Shown here piece by piece: positions 46,299 through 56,055 of a stretch of DNA of 64,000 nucleotides; the first letter of the stretch is position 1, and each line of letters starts with the position of its first letter. This DNA comes from an alpha proteobacterium HIMB59 (GTDB lineage: Bacteria; Pseudomonadota; Alphaproteobacteria; HIMB59). The notes beneath the pieces were generated by a model. That model did no database searches and had not been told where the DNA came from. It was given only the letters and a program-made list of their open reading frames with translations. Location: positions 58,143 to 122,142 of the forward strand of contig SGZV01000001.1 of the NCBI GenBank assembly GCA_004321805.1, given 5' to 3'. Made by a program: the position numbers and the translations under genes.

Positions 46299-47735
46299 TT
46301 TACTATCAGCAATAATTTTAGCGATACGAAGAGTATTAGTTGTTCCAACTTTACCGAATGGAACACCAGCAGTAATAATTATTTTATCACCATTTTTTAA
46401 TATTTTTCGAGACTTTGCTACTCTACAAGCTCGGTCTACCATTTCAGTTGAAGATGAAATTTTATCAACGACATCCATAAAAGTTCCCCAAGTTAAAACA
46501 TTTTGCCTTGCTACTTTTTTATTCGTTGTTAGTCCAATAAGAGTCACATCTGGTCTCATTCTTGCAACACGTAGAATTGATCTTCCTGTTCCAGAAAATG
46601 TCGCGATACATTGACATTCAGCAATTCCTGCAACTTCTAGTGCTGCTGTTGCTATTGCTTCCGTTGAAGTTTTAATATGATCCAAATTATAATTTTGAAT
46701 ATTTGATAAATATTTTGGGTCACATTCAACACGTTTAATAATTTTATCCATCATTTCAACTGCCTCTTTAGGATAATTTCCTGCAGCTGATTCAGCAGAT
46801 AACATTACAGCGTCAACACCCTGAAAAACAGCTGTTGCAACATCTGAAGCCTCAGCACGCGTAGGTGTCGGGGAGTCAATCATACTCTCAAGCATTTGAG
46901 TAGCTACGATACATGGTTTGCCAAATTTACGACATGCTGCTACCATTGTTCTTTGATGAATAGGGACATCTTCAGGATTAGTTTCAACACCAAGATCTCC
47001 TCTTGCAACCATAATTCCGTCGCTATTTTCAGTTATGGATTCAATTTCATCCATAGCTGATGGCTTTTCAACTTTAACCATAACTTTAAATTTTGAAGGT
47101 ATAAGTTTTTTAGCAGTAAGTAGATCCTTAGTTGTTTGGATAAAAGACAGAGCTATCCAATCAACGTCTAAGTTTATTGCCAATTCTAAATCTTTTTTAT
47201 CTTTGGGAGTAATTATTTTCAAATCAAGTTTAGTATCAGGAATGTTTAACCCTTTATTATTAGAAATTTCTCCACCAGCAGTAACTACACATTTAATTGC
47301 TTTTGGGGATTTGGATTTTACTTTTAAACGAACCTTACCATCGTTGACCAAAAGTCTTTGACCTATAGAAATAGATTTAAAAATCTCTTTATGAGGCAGA
47401 TAAACTCTTTTATTGTTTCCATCTTTTTTATCTTGATCAAATGTAAATTCCTGATTTGTTTTTAATTGCTCTTTGATATTTGTGAATTTCCCGACTCTGA
47501 ACTTAGGGCCTTGTAAATCACCTAAAATACAAATGTATCGATTATATTTTTTTTCTAATTTTCTAACAATTTTTACCTTATTTATATGGTCTTTATGATC
47601 TCCATGGCTAAAATTTAAACGGAATACATCCACGCCAGCTAAAAATAATTTTTCGATGTTTTTTTCTGTTTCGCAGGCTGGGCCTAGGGTAGCAACAATT
47701 TTTGCTTTTCTATTTCTTAATTTTATTTGATTCAT
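46290..47735 (-). CDS. pyk: Pyruvate kinase
   Basis: The 481-residue glycolytic enzyme has the substrate/metal-binding RNRKAKIVATLGPAC, LNFSHGDH, the catalytic MVKVEKPSAMDEIE, MVARGDLGVE and MLESMIDSPTPTRAE, then the C-terminal allosteric domain. The gap to the divergent DUF1244 gene is 38 bp and holds a perfect 14 bp palindrome. The pyk-DUF1244 divergent pair is common in alphaproteobacteria. Confidence 0.96.
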   Translation of the reverse strand: MNQIKLRNRKAKIVATLGPACETEKNIEKLFLAGVDVFRLNFSHGDHKDHINKVKIVRKLEKKYNRYICILGDLQGPKFRVGKFTNIKEQLKTNQEFTFDQDKKDGNNKRVYLPHKEIFKSISIGQRLLVNDGKVRLKVKSKSPKAIKCVVTAGGEISNNKGLNIPDTKLDLKIITPKDKKDLELAINLDVDWIALSFIQTTKDLLTAKKLIPSKFKVMVKVEKPSAMDEIESITENSDGIMVARGDLGVETNPEDVPIHQRTMVAACRKFGKPCIVATQMLESMIDSPTPTRAEASDVATAVFQGVDAVMLSAESAAGNYPKEAVEMMDKIIKRVECDPKYLSNIQNYNLDHIKTSTEAIATAALEVAGIAECQCIATFSGTGRSILRVARMRPDVTLIGLTTNKKVARQNVLTWGTFMDVVDKISSSTEMVDRACRVAKSRKILKNGDKIIITAGVPFGKVGTTNTLRIAKIIADSKLT

Positions 47736-47748
47736 TTAGAAATAAATA

Positions 47749-47762
47749 AATATCATGATATT
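47749..47762. promoter_or_regulatory. Perfect palindrome between pyk and the DUF1244 gene
   Basis: AATATCATGATATT is a 14 bp perfect palindrome centred in the 38 bp divergent intergenic region. It lies about 14 bp upstream of the pyk start and 12 bp upstream of the DUF1244 start, so a protein bound there could affect both promoters. The regulator is unknown. Confidence 0.35.
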
Positions 47763-47773
47763 AGTAAATTACT

Positions 47774-48070
47774 ATGAGTAATATATCTAAAGAAAATGAA
47801 ATAATGATCAAAGCAAAAGTTTTAGATCATTTAATACAGCATTTGAGAGAGAGAACTGATGTTCAAAATATTGATTTGATGAACTTAGGTGGGTTTTGTC
47901 GAAACTGTCTATCAAAGTGGTATGCAAAATACGCAAATGAGTTGGATTATGATCTAGAATATGAAGATTCAAGAAAAATCATATATGGAATGCCGTATGC
48001 TGAATGGAAAGAAAAATATCAAACTGAAGCAACGAAAGATCAATTGAATAAATTTAATGAAAAGGAATAA
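47774..48070 (+). CDS. DUF1244 family protein
   Basis: A 98-residue protein matching the DUF1244 (SMc04008-like) family, whose members are small helical proteins with a conserved central block, here LMNLGGFCRNCLSKWYAKYA. The invariant cysteines are in place. No biochemical role is established for the family. Its stop shares the ATG A of pepF (1 bp overlap), and it lies next to pyk. Confidence 0.88.
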   Translation: MSNISKENEIMIKAKVLDHLIQHLRERTDVQNIDLMNLGGFCRNCLSKWYAKYANELDYDLEYEDSRKIIYGMPYAEWKEKYQTEATKDQLNKFNEKE

Positions 48071-49821
48071 TGTCTGAAACCCTACCTAATTGGAATTTAA
48101 AAGATTTTTATCTATCTATTGACGATAAACAAATAGAAAAAGACTTAGAGCTCTTTAAAAATTTTACCTTAAATTTTAGCAACAAGTATAAGGATAAGCT
48201 TTTAAGTTTTGCCTTAGATTTTGAAGAAATTGTCAAAGAATATGAGGATGGTAATGAATTAGGAGACAAACTTGGTAATTATGCTTTTCTAATTTATGCA
48301 ACAAATATGAATGATCAAAAAACTGTGCAATTTTACCAAGGTATTAATGAAAAACTAACTGAAATTTCTTCAAACCTAATTTTTTTTACAAATGAAATAA
48401 ATTCAAGTTCAGATAATGACTTCGAGGCTTTTAAAAATGGTTCTGGAAAATATAAAAATTGGTTAATCAATTTACGTCGCTTTAAAGATCATCAATTAGA
48501 TCAAAAAAGTGAGAAAATCTTTTTAGATAAAAACCTTACATCTAATTCATCATGGGTAAGGTTTTTTGAAGAGCAGATAAACGATTTAAAATTTGAAATT
48601 AATGGGAAAGAACATAATAGCTCTGATGCTCTTAACTTATTATCTGATCACGATGAAGAGATTAGAAAAAAAGCAGCATTGAGCATTGAGAGTGTATTTC
48701 AAACTAATGTTAAAACATTTACTTTTATCACTAATACTTTAGCCAAGGACAAAATAACAAATGATAAATGGAGAAATTATACATCCCCAGTTGAGTCTCG
48801 TAATCTTGCTAATAATGTAGAGGGAGAAGTAGTAGACGCTCTCACAAAAAGTGTAACGTCTAATTACAAAAATATTTCTCACAGATATTATGAAATCAAA
48901 TCAAAATTATTTAATAAGAAGCAACTTGATTACTGGGACCGTAATGCACCATATCCAAATTCACCAAAAAAATTAATTCAATGGGAAGAGGCCAAGGATA
49001 TTGTTCTTAGGTCCTATGAAAACTTTGATCAAAGTTTTAAAGATATCGTTTTACTTTTTTTTCAAAATAATTGGATTGATGCAGAGTTAAAATCAGGAAA
49101 ATCACCTGGTGCTTTTGCTGCTTCAACAATTCCATCGATACACCCTTATATCCTAACAAACTTCCATGGTAAAACTCGAGATGTAATGACTCTTGCCCAT
49201 GAATTAGGCCACGGTTGTCATCAATATTTATCTTCAAAACAAGGTTTATTACTATCCAGTACTCCACTGACTCTTGCTGAGACAGCAAGTGTTTTTGGAG
49301 AGATGATGACATTTCGAACCCTTCTTGATGAAAGTGATAAAGATACAAGAAAGTTTTTATTAGCATCTAAAATTGAAGACATGATTAATACCGTAGTAAG
49401 ACAAATCTCATTCTTTGAATTTGAAAAGTTAGTTCACAACGAAAGAAAAAATATTGAACTTTCCTCTGATCAGATATCAGATTTTTGGATGACAACTCAA
49501 TCTGAAAGTTTAGGACCTCATATTAAATTATCTGAAGGTTATAAATATTTTTGGACTTATATCCCACATTTCATTCATACTCCTTTTTATGTCTATGCTT
49601 ATGCTTTTGGTGATTGTTTAGTAAATATTCTTATTCAATTATATGATGAAGGGCTCCCTAACTTTAAAAATCATTATATAGATTTGTTAAAAAGTGGAGG
49701 ATCCAAACACTATAGTCAGGTTTTGAAGCCATTTAATGTTGATCTAACTAATCAGCAAAGCTGGCAAAAAGGTCTTTCTATGATCTCAGGATTAATTGAT
49801 GAATTTGAGAAATCTATTTAA
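48070..49821 (+). CDS. Oligoendopeptidase F family M3 metallopeptidase
   Basis: The 583-residue peptidase has the zinc site HELGHGCHQYL with histidine at about 377 and a downstream glutamate in TLAETASVFGEM. The upstream SPGAFAAST and the C-terminal YAYAFGDCLV match the PepF family. It is predicted to be cytosolic and to degrade short peptides. It overlaps the UbiB-like gene by 1 bp. Confidence 0.93.
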   Translation: MSETLPNWNLKDFYLSIDDKQIEKDLELFKNFTLNFSNKYKDKLLSFALDFEEIVKEYEDGNELGDKLGNYAFLIYATNMNDQKTVQFYQGINEKLTEISSNLIFFTNEINSSSDNDFEAFKNGSGKYKNWLINLRRFKDHQLDQKSEKIFLDKNLTSNSSWVRFFEEQINDLKFEINGKEHNSSDALNLLSDHDEEIRKKAALSIESVFQTNVKTFTFITNTLAKDKITNDKWRNYTSPVESRNLANNVEGEVVDALTKSVTSNYKNISHRYYEIKSKLFNKKQLDYWDRNAPYPNSPKKLIQWEEAKDIVLRSYENFDQSFKDIVLLFFQNNWIDAELKSGKSPGAFAASTIPSIHPYILTNFHGKTRDVMTLAHELGHGCHQYLSSKQGLLLSSTPLTLAETASVFGEMMTFRTLLDESDKDTRKFLLASKIEDMINTVVRQISFFEFEKLVHNERKNIELSSDQISDFWMTTQSESLGPHIKLSEGYKYFWTYIPHFIHTPFYVYAYAFGDCLVNILIQLYDEGLPNFKNHYIDLLKSGGSKHYSQVLKPFNVDLTNQQSWQKGLSMISGLIDEFEKSI

Positions 49822-51155
49822 TGCCCATGAAAGAAGAAAATAATTTAGTTTCAAGAGTTAAGCGTTATTCTCAAGTTACTACATCACTTACCTCTCTCGC
49901 CACAAAATTTGCTGGTAAAAAATATTTAAATTTTGATTTAAGTGATCAAAAATATGCTGCACAAATAACAGAAATTCTTGGTAATTTAAAAGGCCCTTTG
50001 ATGAAAGTGGCACAATTAAGCGCAACTATTCCTGATTTATTACCTCAAGAATATGCTCAAAAATTAGCAGAACTCCAATCTAATGCCCCTCCTATGTCAT
50101 GGGTATTTGTCAGAAGAAGAATGAAAGCTGAACTTGGAGATAATTGGGAGAAAAACTTTTCTCAATTTGATAAAGAAGCAAGCTTTGCAGCATCTCTTGG
50201 TCAGGTTCATAAAGCAGTCTTACAAAACAAAGATAAAGTTGCATGTAAATTACAATATCCTGATATGTCGTCAGCAGTTGAAGCTGATTTAAGCCAACTC
50301 AAAATAATTTTCAAAATTTACTCAAGCTATAATAAGTCAATACAAATACGTGAAATTTATAAAGAAATTGAAGCAAGACTAAAAGAAGAACTAGATTATA
50401 GATTGGAATATAAACACCTAAAAGTTTTTAGAAAAATTCATGAAAAAAATTCTTATATCAGAATTCCTAATGTATATGAAAAAATTTCTACTAACAGATT
50501 ACTTGTGATGGAATTTTTGCATGGAAAAAAACTCATTGAATATAAGCAAGCTCCACAAAAATTAAGAAATGAGTTAGCAAAAAAATTATTTATGGCATGG
50601 TATTATCCTTTTTATAAATATGGAATTATTCATGGTGATCCACATTTAGGCAATTATTCAGTAGATAAAGAAAACAATATTAATCTTTTTGATTACGGGT
50701 GTGTGAGAATATTCCCAGCAAAATTTGTGAAGGGTGTGATTGACCTCTATTTTGCTCTGAAAGAAGATAATAACAAAAAGATTAAATTAGCATATGAAGC
50801 TTGGGGGTTTAAAGATATTGACGATAAATTAATGAATGTCTTAAATAAATGGGCCTTATTCCTCTACGATCCAATATTAAAAGATGAAGTTAGACGTATC
50901 CAAGACTCTGATAGTGGCATTTATGGGGCTAAAATTGCAGGTGAAGTCCATAAAGAGTTAAAAAAATATGGTGGTGTGAAACCTCCAAGAGAATTTGTTT
51001 TTATGGATAGAGCTGCCGTTGGTCTTGGTTCGATATTTATCCATTTAAAAGCTGAAATTAATTGGTATCAATTATTTCATGAGTTAATTCGCGATTTTTC
51101 TTTGAAAAAAGTTGAAAATGATCAAAAAAAAGCTCTCAAATCAGCTGGAATTTAA
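49821..51155 (+). CDS. UbiB/ABC1/ADCK family kinase-like protein
   Basis: A 444-residue atypical kinase. The alphaproteobacterial N-lobe pattern KGPLMKVAQLSATIPDLLP (the KxGQ region, reading KVAQ here), the A-rich loop FAASLGQVHKAV, catalytic HGDPHLGNYSV and metal-binding FDYGCVRIF are all visible. Relatives support ubiquinone biosynthesis or lipid metabolism. No clear C-terminal membrane helices are seen. It follows pepF directly; the coq9 gene is 3 kb downstream. Confidence 0.9.
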   Translation: MPMKEENNLVSRVKRYSQVTTSLTSLATKFAGKKYLNFDLSDQKYAAQITEILGNLKGPLMKVAQLSATIPDLLPQEYAQKLAELQSNAPPMSWVFVRRRMKAELGDNWEKNFSQFDKEASFAASLGQVHKAVLQNKDKVACKLQYPDMSSAVEADLSQLKIIFKIYSSYNKSIQIREIYKEIEARLKEELDYRLEYKHLKVFRKIHEKNSYIRIPNVYEKISTNRLLVMEFLHGKKLIEYKQAPQKLRNELAKKLFMAWYYPFYKYGIIHGDPHLGNYSVDKENNINLFDYGCVRIFPAKFVKGVIDLYFALKEDNNKKIKLAYEAWGFKDIDDKLMNVLNKWALFLYDPILKDEVRRIQDSDSGIYGAKIAGEVHKELKKYGGVKPPREFVFMDRAAVGLGSIFIHLKAEINWYQLFHELIRDFSLKKVENDQKKALKSAGI

Positions 51156-51218
51156 TCCTAATTACTTTATAACTCGTTTAAAAATCATACTTATTTAGTA
51201 ACAACTAGGAAATAACTT

Positions 51219-51235
51219 TGGTATACAATATACCA
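51219..51235. promoter_or_regulatory. 17 bp inverted repeat upstream of pntAA
   Basis: TGGTATA-CAA-TATACCA is a perfect 7 bp inverted repeat with a 3-base centre, 16 bp before the pntAA ATG. The shape resembles operators of GntR/FadR-type regulators, many of which are built on GTATAC cores. It could equally overlap a -10 element. A GGAA ribosome binding site follows. Confidence 0.45.
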
Positions 51236-51251
51236 CACAAGGAACTGAAAA

Positions 51252-52367
51252 ATGATAATCGGAACAATCAAAGAAAAAAAGAAATTCGAAAATAGAGTCT
51301 CTATCACTCCAGATGAGGTAAAAAATTATGTTAAATCTGGGCATCAAGTCTTCGTTGAAAAAAATGCAGGTATTTTATCTGGATTTACAGACAAATCTTA
51401 TAAAGAAGCAGGAGCTAGCATGGCATCTTCAAAAGATATTTTAAAAGCTGCTGATGTCTTAGTCAAAATTAACTGTCCATCTCCTGATGAAGCTAAACAA
51501 CTTAAATCGAAATGCATGGTTGTATCTCAGCTTAATATAAACAATGAAGCTGACTCAATAAAAGTTTTTAATTCAAAAAAAGTCTCTGCTTTTTCTTTAG
51601 AAAGAGTTCCTAGAATAACAAGAGCACAAGATATGGATATTTTATCATCTCAGGCAAACCTAGCAGGATATCATGCCGTTATTGATGCTGCGCAGGAGTT
51701 TAACAGAGTACTTCCTTTATTCATGACAGCGGCTGGAAAAGTAACACCTGCGAATGTTTTGGTTATTGGTGCAGGAGTAGCGGGTCTTCAAGCTATTGCG
51801 ACGGCAAAAAGACTCGGGGCAATTGTTTATGCTACTGATGTTCGTATTGCATCAAAAGAACAAGTTGAAAGTCTCGGTGGTAAATTTGTTATGGTTGAAG
51901 ATGATGAATCTAAGAATGCAGAAACTAAAGGCGGCTATGCTAAGGAGATGAGTGCTGAATATCAAAAAAAACAAGAAGCTTTATTAGCAGAAACTCTTAA
52001 AGAGATGGACATCGTAATATGTACAGCTCAAATTCCTGGAAGAAAGGCACCTCTTATTTTGAAAAAAGATATGCTTGATAATATGAAACAGGGATCCGTT
52101 ATTGTTGACTTAGCTGTTGAATCTGGAGGAAATTGTGAATATAGCCAATTAGGTAAAGTGGTTTCTAAAAACGGACTTAAAATTGTTGGTCATGCTAATG
52201 TTCCTGGAAGAGTTGCAAACAATGCATCAAGTCTCTTTTCAAAAAATGTTTCAAATTTTCTAAAATTAATGAATTTTGAAGATAAAAAGAAATCAGTTAT
52301 TAACAAGAATGATGAAATTATCAAAGCCACTTTGATTTGCTCAGCAGGAAAAAACTTAATCAAGTAA
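51252..52367 (+). CDS. pntAA: NAD(P) transhydrogenase subunit alpha part 1 (PntAA)
   Basis: The 371-residue cytosolic NAD(H)-binding domain I of proton-translocating transhydrogenase. It has the AlaDH/PNT N terminus ([21 protein letters not shown]), the NAD loop [20 protein letters not shown] and the mobile-loop region with the tail [15 protein letters not shown]. The separation of the alpha subunit into PntAA and PntAB is typical of alphaproteobacteria such as Rhodospirillum. pntAB follows 11 bp later. Confidence 0.95.
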   Translation: MIIGTIKEKKKFENRVSITPDEVKNYVKSGHQVFVEKNAGILSGFTDKSYKEAGASMASSKDILKAADVLVKINCPSPDEAKQLKSKCMVVSQLNINNEADSIKVFNSKKVSAFSLERVPRITRAQDMDILSSQANLAGYHAVIDAAQEFNRVLPLFMTAAGKVTPANVLVIGAGVAGLQAIATAKRLGAIVYATDVRIASKEQVESLGGKFVMVEDDESKNAETKGGYAKEMSAEYQKKQEALLAETLKEMDIVICTAQIPGRKAPLILKKDMLDNMKQGSVIVDLAVESGGNCEYSQLGKVVSKNGLKIVGHANVPGRVANNASSLFSKNVSNFLKLMNFEDKKKSVINKNDEIIKATLICSAGKNLIK

Positions 52368-52377
52368 AGGAGAGATT

Positions 52378-52767
52378 ATGTCAGAAATTTCAAACCAATT
52401 AGAAAACTTATCTTATAAAGCTCAACAGCTTGCTGATCAGGCCAATCAATTAGCCTCCACTGTTGTTGAAACATCTGGAGGACATAGTGATTTCCTTATT
52501 TTTGGTATTACAGTTTTAGTGCTTGCCTGTTTTGTAGGCTACTATGTTGTTTGGTCAGTAACTCCAGCACTTCATAGTCCTTTAATGGGTGTTACAAATG
52601 CAATTTCATCTGTGATTATTGTCGGCGCTCTTTTAGCAGCGGGTCCTATTGACAGTACCATATCAAAATATTTCGGTTTGGTGGCTGTGGGATTAGCCTC
52701 AGTTAATATATTTGGCGGATTTGTTGTGACCAACAGAATGTTGTCAATGTTTAAAAAGAAAAGTTAA
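52378..52767 (+). CDS. pntAB: NAD(P) transhydrogenase subunit alpha part 2 (PntAB)
   Basis: A 129-residue membrane subunit of domain II with about three transmembrane helices ([21 protein letters not shown] onward) and the conserved [21 protein letters not shown]. It forms part of the proton channel together with PntB. It lies between pntAA and pntB with short gaps of 10 and 16 bp and an AGGAGA ribosome binding site. Confidence 0.95.
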   Translation: MSEISNQLENLSYKAQQLADQANQLASTVVETSGGHSDFLIFGITVLVLACFVGYYVVWSVTPALHSPLMGVTNAISSVIIVGALLAAGPIDSTISKYFGLVAVGLASVNIFGGFVVTNRMLSMFKKKS

Positions 52768-52783
52768 TAGTAGGAGCTAATAC

Positions 52784-54175
52784 ATGTCAAATTTATCAAC
52801 AGTTGCTTATTTAATATCTTCAGTTTTATTTATTTTATCTTTAAGAGGCCTATCACACCCAACTACTGCTAGACGAGGAAATTTCTACGGAATAGTGGGA
52901 ATGGCTATTGCTATTGTCACTACTGTCGCTAACCCTGGTGTTTTAAGTTATAAAGAAATTGGTATAGCTTTCGTTATCGGTGGTTTAATAGGAAGTATTA
53001 TTGCTACTAGAATTCAAATGACTGCTCTCCCCCAGTTAGTTGCTGCTTTTCACAGTCTTGTGGGTTTAGCTGCGGTTTTTGTTGCAGCCTCAGCTTTTTA
53101 TAACCCCAGTGCTTTTAATATTGGTACTGAAGGTAATATTCCTCTTGGTAGTTTAGTTGAAATGGCAATTGGAACAGCAATTGGTGCTGTAACATTTACT
53201 GGCTCCATCATTGCTTTTGGAAAATTACAAGGTTTTGTCTCTGGTAATCCTTTAGTTTTTAAAGGCCAACACCTTTTGAATCTTTTACTAGGGTTAGCAA
53301 TAATCGGCCTAATTGCAAAATTTTGCATTGATCAAAACCCTCAATTCTTCTGGCTTATCGTTGCTGCTTCATTTTTAATTGGTGTTCTATTAATTGTTCC
53401 TATTGGAGGAGCGGATATGCCAGTAATCGTGTCTATGTTGAATTCCTATTCAGGTTGGGCAGCAGCTGGTATTGGTTTTACTCTATCAAATAATCTTTTG
53501 ATTATTACAGGTGCTCTCGTGGGATCATCGGGTGCGATTTTGAGTTATATCATGTGTAAGGGTATGAATAGATCATTCCTAAATGTATTACTTGGTGGTT
53601 TTGGTGGCGAGCAAGCTGCTAGCACCGGTGGCGTTAAAGATGATCGTCAAGCCAAACAGGGTAATGCAGCAGATGCAGCATTCATGATGAAGAATAGTAA
53701 AACTATTATAATCGTTCCAGGTTATGGTATGGCAGTGGCACAAGCCCAACATGCTCTAAGAGAGATGGGAGATCTTTTAAAAGCAGCAGGAGCTCAAGTA
53801 AGATATGCTATTCACCCAGTTGCTGGAAGAATGCCAGGACATATGAATGTTCTTCTTGCTGAGGCTAATGTTCCTTATGATGAGGTTTTGGAACTTGATG
53901 AGATTAATAGAGATTTCTCCGAAACTGATGTTGCATTTGTTATTGGCGCTAATGACGTTACTAATCCTGCAGCGAAAACTGATAAGACAAGTGCTATTTA
54001 TGGAATGCCTATCTTAGATGTAGAAAATGCAGGTCAAGTTTTCTTTGTAAAACGTGGAATGGCCAGCGGATATGCAGGAGTTCAGAACGAGTTATTTTTC
54101 CGTGATAATACTTTAATGCTATTTGGTGATGCCAAAAAAGTTTGCGAAGATATTATTAAGGGATTAGAAAATTAA
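52784..54175 (+). CDS. pntB: NAD(P) transhydrogenase subunit beta
   Basis: The 463-residue beta subunit combines membrane helices (about residues 1-270, including [13 protein letters not shown] with the histidine of the proton path) with the C-terminal NADP(H)-binding domain III ([53 protein letters not shown]). The complex supplies NADPH using the proton gradient, for example for glutathione reduction. It overlaps rpsU tail to tail by 4 bp. Confidence 0.96.
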   Translation: MSNLSTVAYLISSVLFILSLRGLSHPTTARRGNFYGIVGMAIAIVTTVANPGVLSYKEIGIAFVIGGLIGSIIATRIQMTALPQLVAAFHSLVGLAAVFVAASAFYNPSAFNIGTEGNIPLGSLVEMAIGTAIGAVTFTGSIIAFGKLQGFVSGNPLVFKGQHLLNLLLGLAIIGLIAKFCIDQNPQFFWLIVAASFLIGVLLIVPIGGADMPVIVSMLNSYSGWAAAGIGFTLSNNLLIITGALVGSSGAILSYIMCKGMNRSFLNVLLGGFGGEQAASTGGVKDDRQAKQGNAADAAFMMKNSKTIIIVPGYGMAVAQAQHALREMGDLLKAAGAQVRYAIHPVAGRMPGHMNVLLAEANVPYDEVLELDEINRDFSETDVAFVIGANDVTNPAAKTDKTSAIYGMPILDVENAGQVFFVKRGMASGYAGVQNELFFRDNTLMLFGDAKKVCEDIIKGLEN

Positions 54176-54372
54176 TCGAACTTTTTTTTACGCATAAGCT
54201 TTTTGAACCTTTTGATTGATTCGGCTTTTTCACGAAGCTTTCTTTCAGAGGGTTTCTCGTAGTTTTTTCTGAGTTTTAATTCTTTGAAAATACCTTCTCT
54301 TAAAAGCTTTTTCTTTAATACGCGAATAGCAGCTTCTACGTTATTATCTCTAACTTGTACTTCTATAGTCAA
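54172..54372 (-). CDS. rpsU: 30S ribosomal protein bS21
   Basis: A 66-residue, highly basic protein with the bS21 pattern [22 protein letters not shown] followed by [21 protein letters not shown]. It is encoded divergently from coq9 with a 37 bp gap, a pairing seen in other alphaproteobacteria. Confidence 0.95.
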   Translation of the reverse strand: MTIEVQVRDNNVEAAIRVLKKKLLREGIFKELKLRKNYEKPSERKLREKAESIKRFKKLMRKKKFD

Positions 54373-54409
54373 TCTAGTAACCTCATAAAGGCGTAAGTTA
54401 TATATAAAT

Positions 54410-55039
54410 ATGAAATCAAAGCAAGAAAAATTAAGCTCCTTATTTATAGAACAAGTTCCTAAATATGGATGGTCTAGAGATACCCTCCTTCATTGTGCTA
54501 AAAAACTACGAATTTCAACACCTAATCTAGCACTTATGTTTCCTTCTTTTGAGTATGATGTCTTAAAATTCCTAATATCTCAAAATAATGATTTAGTTAC
54601 TAAAAATTATAATTCTTTTAACAACTCAAGATTAAATACAAGAGACAAGATTAAAACAATTTTAGAATTAAAATTTGATAGTAACGAATATCTCAAAAAA
54701 GCACTCCCTGAAATGTTAAAGTTTCTTCTTCGACCTGGTAACATATTAATGTCAATTAAAATGCTTCATGAAAATAGTGATTTTATATGGAAACTTTCTG
54801 GAGATAAATCCAATGACTTCAGTTATTATTCTAAAAGAGGTCTTTTATCTATTATTTATTTATCGACCTTAATTTATTGGCTAAATGATAAATCCACCAA
54901 AGGTATCGGAACTAAAAATTTCATTAGCAAGTCAGTTGATGGAATTGTGGATGGAGTTTCTCGTTTAAAACAATTAAGTATGCTTCAAACTTTAGCGCAA
55001 AATTTTTTTTCAAGATTTAGTAATTCTAAAACCTCTTAA
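54410..55039 (+). CDS. coq9: COQ9-family protein
   Basis: The 209-residue protein fits the COQ9 family: an N-terminal TetR-like helix-turn-helix remnant ([22 protein letters not shown], about 18-39) and a lipid-binding helical domain with [12 protein letters not shown], and [16 protein letters not shown]9 presents ubiquinone precursors to COQ7 in eukaryotes; in bacteria a similar helper role is assumed. It is divergent from rpsU. A second COQ9/TetR-like gene lies at 22.6 kb. Confidence 0.78.
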   Translation: MKSKQEKLSSLFIEQVPKYGWSRDTLLHCAKKLRISTPNLALMFPSFEYDVLKFLISQNNDLVTKNYNSFNNSRLNTRDKIKTILELKFDSNEYLKKALPEMLKFLLRPGNILMSIKMLHENSDFIWKLSGDKSNDFSYYSKRGLLSIIYLSTLIYWLNDKSTKGIGTKNFISKSVDGIVDGVSRLKQLSMLQTLAQNFFSRFSNSKTS

Positions 55040-55128
55040 ATAATTTCATTGATATCGTTTATGCAAAATGAGCATGAGTATATATTTACGATGTCTCTAT
55101 TGTGAAATCCAAACATGAAAGGTATTAA

Positions 55129-55560
55129 ATGAAAAAAATTTTATTTACTCTATTACTAATATTTTATGCAAATCTATCTTTTTCTGAGGGTCACATGCAA
55201 CCCAACTCATTTGCCGTAGTCCTAAAGGTTCCCGCAGACGAGGTTGCAAAAGTAGAAGCGTTAATTGATAGTCATCATGAGTTTATGCATAGTGATCATC
55301 CTCTCTCCGGAGACGACCGTCTAAATGCTTATTCGGTTATTAAAGGATATGAGGTAGTTGATATGAGAGATCCATCGAAAGGATACACGGGGAATGTTTT
55401 TTATTTTTTAAGTGAACACTATGAAACACCTATGGGTCTTCAAAAGCATGGTGAGGCTAGTCAAGGTTGGGCCGATTTAAAATCACTACAAGAAATGATG
55501 TACAAATATCAAGTTGCTTTGGCATTTCCTGGTGAAGTGATAGCGAAGATGAACAGATAA
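55129..55560 (+). CDS. Exported small protein of unknown function
   Basis: I do not recognise this 143-residue protein. It has a clean signal peptide (ILFTLLLIFYANLSFSEG, cleavage near residue 20) and a mature part of about 120 residues with an alternating strand-helix pattern: FAVVLKVPADEVAKVEALIDSH, then GNVFYFLSEHYETPM and SLQEMMYKYQVAL. That pattern could fit a dimeric alpha/beta-barrel (ferredoxin-like) fold, such as ABM-type proteins, but this is weak. Three histidines cluster in HHEFMHSDH, which might bind metal. It stands alone with its own 3' hairpin. Confidence 0.75.
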   Translation: MKKILFTLLLIFYANLSFSEGHMQPNSFAVVLKVPADEVAKVEALIDSHHEFMHSDHPLSGDDRLNAYSVIKGYEVVDMRDPSKGYTGNVFYFLSEHYETPMGLQKHGEASQGWADLKSLQEMMYKYQVALAFPGEVIAKMNR

Positions 55561-55574
55561 AATATTTAATTTCT

Positions 55575-55597
55575 GTGCGGTTTTTAGTAAGCCGCAC
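55575..55597. terminator. GC-rich hairpin between convergent genes
   Basis: GTGCGG and CCGCAC form a perfect 6 bp stem around an 11-base loop, in the 45 bp gap between the secreted unknown and the convergent membrane protein. The downstream base run is ATTTAAATTT rather than a clean U-tract. It is the only gap between convergent genes with an evident terminator-like stem. Confidence 0.6.
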
Positions 55598-55605
55598 ATT
55601 TAAAT

Positions 55606-56043
55606 TTAAAACTTATCTTTCCAGCCTCTCATTATTTCAAGATGCTCAGTCAAGGCTTCAAATGAGACTGCTAATTCATAAACCAAAGTTACCAAAGCTG
55701 CTAGCACTAAAACTAAATATAGACCAAAAATTAAAGATGAAATGATGGCAAATTTCATAAGCAAAAATAGTAAACTTGCACATAAAGCTATTCCAGCAAA
55801 AAGAGAGAGATATAAAGTATACCTTAATAATTTAAGTCTTTTTTCATAATGTGATAAATGAAAAGAATACTCATCTTGATTGTTGAATTTTAATTTATCA
55901 TTTTCGATATTTGCTCTTGAGTCTCTGATCAGTTTTGCAAGAGTCGCATACCTTGCAATAACCAAGGTAATATAAATAGTAGAAGCAAAAAACATATTCC
56001 CATAAAGAGTTATATTATTGCTAAAAAGTTCGAAATTAGGCAT
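55606..56043 (-). CDS. Small membrane protein, DUF2721-like
   Basis: The 145-residue protein has hydrophobic segments near residues 13-30, 76-98 and 99-122, with a charged stretch (RDSRANIENDKLKFNN) between the first and second. The arrangement and the ARYATLAKLIRDSR motif resemble DUF2721 membrane proteins, whose role is unknown. It lies between the secreted unknown (convergent) and the SDR gene (12 bp upstream, same strand), and may be cotranscribed with the latter. Confidence 0.55.
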   Translation of the reverse strand: MPNFELFSNNITLYGNMFFASTIYITLVIARYATLAKLIRDSRANIENDKLKFNNQDEYSFHLSHYEKRLKLLRYTLYLSLFAGIALCASLLFLLMKFAIISSLIFGLYLVLVLAALVTLVYELAVSFEALTEHLEIMRGWKDKF

Positions 56044-56055
56044 GATTAAATCTTT

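Noticed and set aside
49037-49366. 109-codon open frame on the minus strand opposite the pepF-like gene
   Set aside because: It covers the peptidase's catalytic region in antisense, and its sequence has no family pattern.
48070-49821. Pseudogene suspicion for pepF-like and selO because of length differences
   Set aside because: Both have all catalytic motifs and intact termini; the small length differences are within family range.
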